Assembly: GCA_947460045.1 (NCBI GenBank)
Contig: CANHGC010000081.1
Span: 1 to 6,884 of the forward strand
Direction of reading: 5' to 3'
DNA from: Bacteroidota bacterium
GTDB taxonomy: Bacteria > Bacteroidota > Bacteroidia > NS11-12g > UBA955
Length of the DNA: 6,884 bases
This document shows, in pieces, positions 5,677 to 6,884 of the stretch (within the stretch, counting starts at the first letter, position 1; each line of letters opens with the position of its first letter). The notes beneath the pieces were generated by a model. That model saw only the letters and a program-made list of their open reading frames with translations, searched no databases and had not been told where the DNA came from. Both the position numbers and the translations under genes were made by a program.

Positions 5677-6884
5677 ATGTGGTTTATCCAGAGTGAGAAT
5701 TCAAATCAGGCGGACAACAAATTTATCTCCATTGGGGGGAATTTGTACTCAATGGGCATTGTACTTTTATTCACAGTTTTGGGTTTGGGTGGTTGTGAAA
5801 ATGTTGATAAAAAATCACCACAACAAGTGTTTCATTACAATGAAGATGTTTCCGTGACCACTTTGGATCCGGCCTTCGTAAAATCACAGTCAGAAATTTG
5901 GATTGTTTCACAGATTTACAATGGTTTGGTCGATTTAAACGCTGATTTACAGGCCATTCCCTCCTTGGCCTACCGATGGGAGCTATCAAACCAAAACAAG
6001 ACCTACACGTTCCATTTACGCAGCGATGCTCAGTTTTGTTTTGTGGATAAAGAGGGTGTGGTGAGTCATCGCCAACTCAAGGCATCGGATGTTGTTTATA
6101 GCTTCACAAGAATTGCGGATCCCAAAACCGCTTCACCTGGGGCATGGATTTTTTCGGGTAAGCTCGATAGCAATTTGAATTTGGCTTTTCAAGCGCCCAA
6201 CGATTCTACGTTTGTATTGAATTTGTTGAAACCCGCGGCCTCTATGCTGAGTTTGTTGGCCACCAATTTCGGGTATGTGGTACCCGTTGAATTCTCCGGT
6301 CAAGACAAGTCGGTGCTATCCCGCAAGCCAGTTGGTACGGGTCCGTTTTACCTCAGGCGATGGGAGGAAGAAATCAAAATGGTTTTGAGGAAAAATCCCC
6401 GCTATCATGAAAAGGATACACAAGGGGTGAATTTGCCCTATTTGGATGCGGTGAATGTAACTTTCGTGAAGAACAAGCAAACGGCATTTATGCAGTTTGT
6501 AGCGGGTAGTTATGATTTTTTCAATGGATTGGAAGGCTCTTTCAAGGATGAATTGTTAACGCCGCAAGCCCAATTGAAGCCCAAATATGCCAAAAAAATG
6601 GGGGCCATCATCACACCGTTTCTCAATACAGAATACATCGGTTGTTATTTGGGTGATTCTCCAAACAAAACCAATTGGTTGCAAGATGTGCATTTGAGAA
6701 AAGCCCTGTTGCTCTCAGTAGACAAAAACAAATTGGTTCGATTTTTCCGAAATGGATTGGGCGTTGCAGGCGACCAGGGTTTTGTGCCTCCTCAATTGAA
6801 TGTGCAGCAATTTGTGAGCGATGAGCGCCCCTACACAGAAGCCTGGGACATGGCCGTGAAAGAGTTTCAATTGTCGAATTACAG
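5677..6884 (+). CDS. Family 5 solute-binding lipoprotein (DppA/OppA-like), 3' end outside window
   Basis: The frame is open from the ATG at 5677 to the window end (402 codons), so the gene is partial; family members run about 500-560 residues, leaving perhaps 100-160 missing. Numbering from 5677, a lipobox L37-G-G-C40 follows the hydrophobic stretch MGIVLLFTVLG, predicting a lipid-anchored exported protein. Family signatures follow in order: VTTLDPAF (60-67), PSLAYRWELS with TYTFHLRSD, LKASDVVYSFTRIADP (134-149), PVGTGPFYLRRW (218-229), NPRYHE (240-245) and HLRKALLLSVDKNKLV (339-354). These mark SBP_bac_5, the binding component of peptide/nickel-type ABC importers. The ligand is not readable; a peptide is the default inference. 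The start is uncertain. The ATG at 5752 has a G-rich stretch (GGGGGGA) upstream but gives a 15-residue signal peptide without basic residues; 5677 gives 40 residues including K15. It is divergent from parA, and no permease gene is in view. Confidence 0.9.
   Translation, partial: MWFIQSENSNQADNKFISIGGNLYSMGIVLLFTVLGLGGCENVDKKSPQQVFHYNEDVSVTTLDPAFVKSQSEIWIVSQIYNGLVDLNADLQAIPSLAYRWELSNQNKTYTFHLRSDAQFCFVDKEGVVSHRQLKASDVVYSFTRIADPKTASPGAWIFSGKLDSNLNLAFQAPNDSTFVLNLLKPAASMLSLLATNFGYVVPVEFSGQDKSVLSRKPVGTGPFYLRRWEEEIKMVLRKNPRYHEKDTQGVNLPYLDAVNVTFVKNKQTAFMQFVAGSYDFFNGLEGSFKDELLTPQAQLKPKYAKKMGAIITPFLNTEYIGCYLGDSPNKTNWLQDVHLRKALLLSVDKNKLVRFFRNGLGVAGDQGFVPPQLNVQQFVSDERPYTEAWDMAVKEFQLSNY

Larger units (their letters stand above)
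5643..5810. other. Cluster of DnaA-box-like 9-mers upstream of parA
   Basis: Compared with the DnaA-box consensus TTATNCACA, the + strand has TTATCCATA (5643-5651, one mismatch), TTATCCAGA (5684-5692, one mismatch) and TTATTCACA (5767-5775, exact). The reverse form TGTGNATAA appears as TGTTCATAA (5659-5667) and TGTTGATAA (5802-5810), one mismatch each. A further exact reverse match, TGTGGATAA, lies at 6042-6050 inside the lipoprotein gene. The first three are in the same orientation, 41 and 83 bases apart. The cluster could be DnaA-binding DNA near parA or part of an origin. Half of it overlaps coding sequence, so chance remains possible. Confidence 0.35.

Noticed and set aside
5904..5911. 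TGTTTCAC, an exact half of the parS consensus near parA
   Set aside because: The second half does not follow (AGATTTAC instead of GTGAAACA), and single 8-mers occur by chance in a window this size.
5771..5989. A 72-codon minus-strand frame opposite the lipoprotein gene
   Set aside because: The + strand frame here carries the lipobox and the SBP_bac_5 N-terminal signature, so this is a shadow.
1..6884. A defence system, mobile element or other accessory island
   Set aside because: No transposase, integrase, nuclease, toxin-antitoxin pair, direct-repeat array or abrupt change in composition was seen; all genes are ordinary Bacteroidota chromosomal families.

Overview
The window looks like chromosomal DNA of a member of the Bacteroidota. 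Four things point there: a large secreted protein ending in a CHU_C-type (type B) sorting domain of the type IX secretion system (T9SS), a DUF5683 protein directly downstream of parB, almost no Shine-Dalgarno sequences, and promoter-like matches to the Bacteroidota consensus (TTTG, then TAnnTTTG). The genus cannot be read from the sequence. I see no RNA gene, insertion sequence, CRISPR array, phage gene or obvious foreign insert, and no coding gap longer than about 200 bases.

Left part (1-2875, rightward): the 3' end of a gene for a giant surface or secreted protein (PKD-like repeats, Fn3-like modules, T9SS type B C-terminal domain), then a complete Bax inhibitor-1/YccA-family membrane protein gene.

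Middle (2872-5557, leftward, so transcribed from right to left): parA, parB, a DUF5683 membrane protein and a small TPR protein, apparently one operon. parA and parB overlap by 4 bases (ATGA), parB and the DUF5683 gene are separated by about 25 bases, and the TPR gene follows after 40 bases. ParA and ParB form the chromosome-segregation module. The DUF5683 protein probably sits in the envelope, and the TPR protein is probably cytoplasmic. The TPR gene converges on the BI-1 gene and their stop codons overlap by 4 bases. An intrinsic terminator for the BI-1 transcript, with a 21-bp stem and a T-rich tail, seems to lie inside the TPR coding sequence.

Right part (5558-6884): a 119- to 194-base divergent intergenic region with a cluster of DnaA-box-like 9-mers, a 15-base palindrome and a perfect -7 promoter motif. 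It is followed by a rightward gene for a family 5 solute-binding lipoprotein (DppA/OppA-like), cut by the window end.

I found no clear new multi-gene system. The most rewarding observations are the terminator embedded in the opposing gene and the DnaA-box-like cluster upstream of parA.
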